Below are positions 4,764 through 5,660 of a stretch of 5,660 bases of DNA, piece after piece. The notes beneath the pieces are model-generated. The model was not told where the DNA came from, searched no databases, and worked only from the letters and a program-made list of their open reading frames with translations. The stretch's first letter is position 1. Each line of letters opens with the position of its first letter. Location: the NCBI GenBank assembly GCA_946481135.1, contig CAMLMQ010000186.1, forward strand, positions 1-5,660. Reading direction: 5' to 3'. The position numbers and the translations under genes were made by a program. This stretch comes from an uncultured Microbacteriaceae bacterium. GTDB taxonomy: Bacteria > Actinomycetota > Actinomycetes > Actinomycetales > Microbacteriaceae.

Positions 4764-4817
4764 GTTTGCCCGACCTTGTCGCCCCGCGCGCGCGGAGGCC
4801 GACAAAGTCGGGCGAAC
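4764..4817. repeat. Second long inverted repeat between convergent genes
   Basis: Arms GTTTGCCCGACCTTGTCG (4764-4781) and CGACAAAGTCGGGCGAAC (4800-4817) match at 16 of 18 positions around an 18-nt GC-rich loop. It lies 15 bp beyond the aldehyde dehydrogenase-like stop on the minus strand, where it may act as a terminator. It is unrelated to the REP-like family and may belong to another dispersed palindrome family. Confidence 0.7.
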
Positions 4818-4832
4818 AGCGCGACGGGCCCG

Positions 4833-5660
4833 CTAGATGAGGGCCTTCGTGTGCCAGACGGTCTTCGTCTCGGTGAACGCGAGGATGCGCTGCAGGTCGA
4901 GCCCGGGGATCCCCGGCTCGGGCGCCACGACCCGCTTCAAGGTGTCGGCGGCGGCGATCTCGTACTCGACCCAGTCGAGAGCGCCCGCCCCGGTCAGGTC
5001 GAGCGCGTTGACGTCGGCGTGCGACGCGAGCCACGGGGCGAGCTCGGCCGGCGACCCGGTGAGGACGTTGACGACGCCCCCCGGCACGTCGCTCGTCGCG
5101 AGCACCTCGGCGAGCGAGATCGCCGACAGCGGACGGGTCTCGTCGGCCACGACGACGACCGTGTTGCCGGCGACGAGGATCGGCGCGACCGTCGTCACGA
5201 AGCCGAGGAGCGACCCCCCGGCGACTCCCTGCGGCGCGATCGCCGCGACGACGCCGGTGGGCTCGGGCACGGACAGGTTGAAGAACGGGCCGGCGACGGG
5301 GTTGCCCGATCCGGCGACCTGGGCGAACTTGTCGGTCCATCCCGCGTACCAGACCCACGCGTCGATCGCGGCCTCGAGCTGACGCGTCGCGGCGGCGGCC
5401 GAGGCACCCTCCGACGCGCGGATCTCCTCCACGAACTGCTCCCGCCGCCCTTCGAGCAGCTCGGCGATGCGGTAGAGCACCTGCCCGCGGTTGTACGCGG
5501 TGGCTCCCGCCCAGCCGGACTGCGCCGCACGGGCGGCGACCACGGCATCCCGGGCGTCCTTGCGGGAGGCGAGTGACGCGTTCGCGAGGAACGCGCCCTT
5601 CGGCGTCGTCACCTCGTACGTGCGTCCGGACTCGCTGCGCGGGAACTTGCCGCCGATCGC
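4833..5660 (-). CDS. Aldehyde dehydrogenase-like protein lacking the catalytic domain (N-terminus outside window)
   Basis: The 275 visible residues begin inside the N-terminus ('AIGGKFPRSESGRTYEV') and end at TAG 4833-4835. The reading frame is open through the right edge, so the apparent GTG start at 5612 is internal. The order of segments follows the ALDH NAD-binding domain: 'VPEPTGVVAAIAPQ' (visible residues 131-144), 'LVAGNTVVVVADETRPL' (162-178), 'SDVPGGVVNVLTGSP' (190-204), 'HADVNALDLTGAG' (214-226). Soon after, the protein stops with 'AFTETKTVWHTKALI'. Canonical ALDHs have about 480-500 residues; this one lacks the catalytic half and has no Cys at all. The oxyanion Asn (PWNxP) reads PQGVA, and the NAD-binding Lys after GNTVV is Val. 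The frame is clean with normal codon use, so it is probably not a decayed pseudogene. I recall similar short paralogues beside full ALDH and deoC genes in Microbacteriaceae; that neighbour would lie to the right. Confidence 0.82.
   Translation of the reverse strand, partial: AIGGKFPRSESGRTYEVTTPKGAFLANASLASRKDARDAVVAARAAQSGWAGATAYNRGQVLYRIAELLEGRREQFVEEIRASEGASAAAATRQLEAAIDAWVWYAGWTDKFAQVAGSGNPVAGPFFNLSVPEPTGVVAAIAPQGVAGGSLLGFVTTVAPILVAGNTVVVVADETRPLSAISLAEVLATSDVPGGVVNVLTGSPAELAPWLASHADVNALDLTGAGALDWVEYEIAAADTLKRVVAPEPGIPGLDLQRILAFTETKTVWHTKALI

Noticed and set aside
4588..5358. Long minus-strand open frame bridging the terminator region
   Set aside because: It runs through two inverted repeats and opposite the acidic gene, has low-complexity Arg/Gly composition, and shadows the ALDH-like frame.
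5610..5612. GTG at 5612 as the true start of the ALDH-like gene
   Set aside because: The frame continues upstream with the typical ALDH N-terminal segment GGKFPRSESGRTYEV, so the start is outside the window.

Overview
The window is about 70% GC with very strong G/C third-position bias. Its gene types (a shortened aldehyde dehydrogenase-like protein, an M20 peptidase, leaderless starts, palindromic intergenic repeats containing TCGATACGCG) suggest a high-GC actinobacterium, most likely of the Microbacteriaceae. The taxonomic call comes from recollection of similar sequences, not from a search.

Layout. Bases 2-205 are the 3' end of a small GIY-YIG nuclease gene (+). A pair of 46-bp REP-like palindromic repeats follows (212-315), then a gene for an uncharacterised 213-residue protein with two copies of the same beta-rich domain (350-991, +). 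A second pair of the same repeats plus a half copy fills 999-1128. An M20 metallopeptidase gene of the CPS1/PM20D1 type (1200-2537, +) follows and converges, 15 bp apart, on a secreted or membrane-anchored glycerophosphodiester phosphodiesterase gene (2553-3482, -). The region between that gene and the next one carries four 11-bp-phased direct repeats resembling PhoP/OmpR-family boxes (3548-3587). Next come a small TfoX N-terminal-like protein (3619-3966, +), a 232-bp spacer with hairpins, and a very acidic Asp/Gly-repeat secreted protein with a strong ribosome binding site (4199-4693, +). A 14-bp-arm terminator and a second long inverted repeat separate it from an aldehyde dehydrogenase-like gene (4833 to window edge, -). 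That last protein has no cysteine and ends where the catalytic domain should begin.

Functionally this is a set of mostly single-gene transcription units, not one operon. Three successive + strand genes have a -10-like hexamer 6-7 bp before the start codon and no usable Shine-Dalgarno, which suggests leaderless mRNAs. The clearest regulatory link is the GDPD gene with its putative phosphate-type box. I found no complete novel defence or mobile system. The most notable unexplained structure is the REP-like family: its stem shows three compensatory base-pair changes between copies, and it sits right behind a GIY-YIG nuclease gene.
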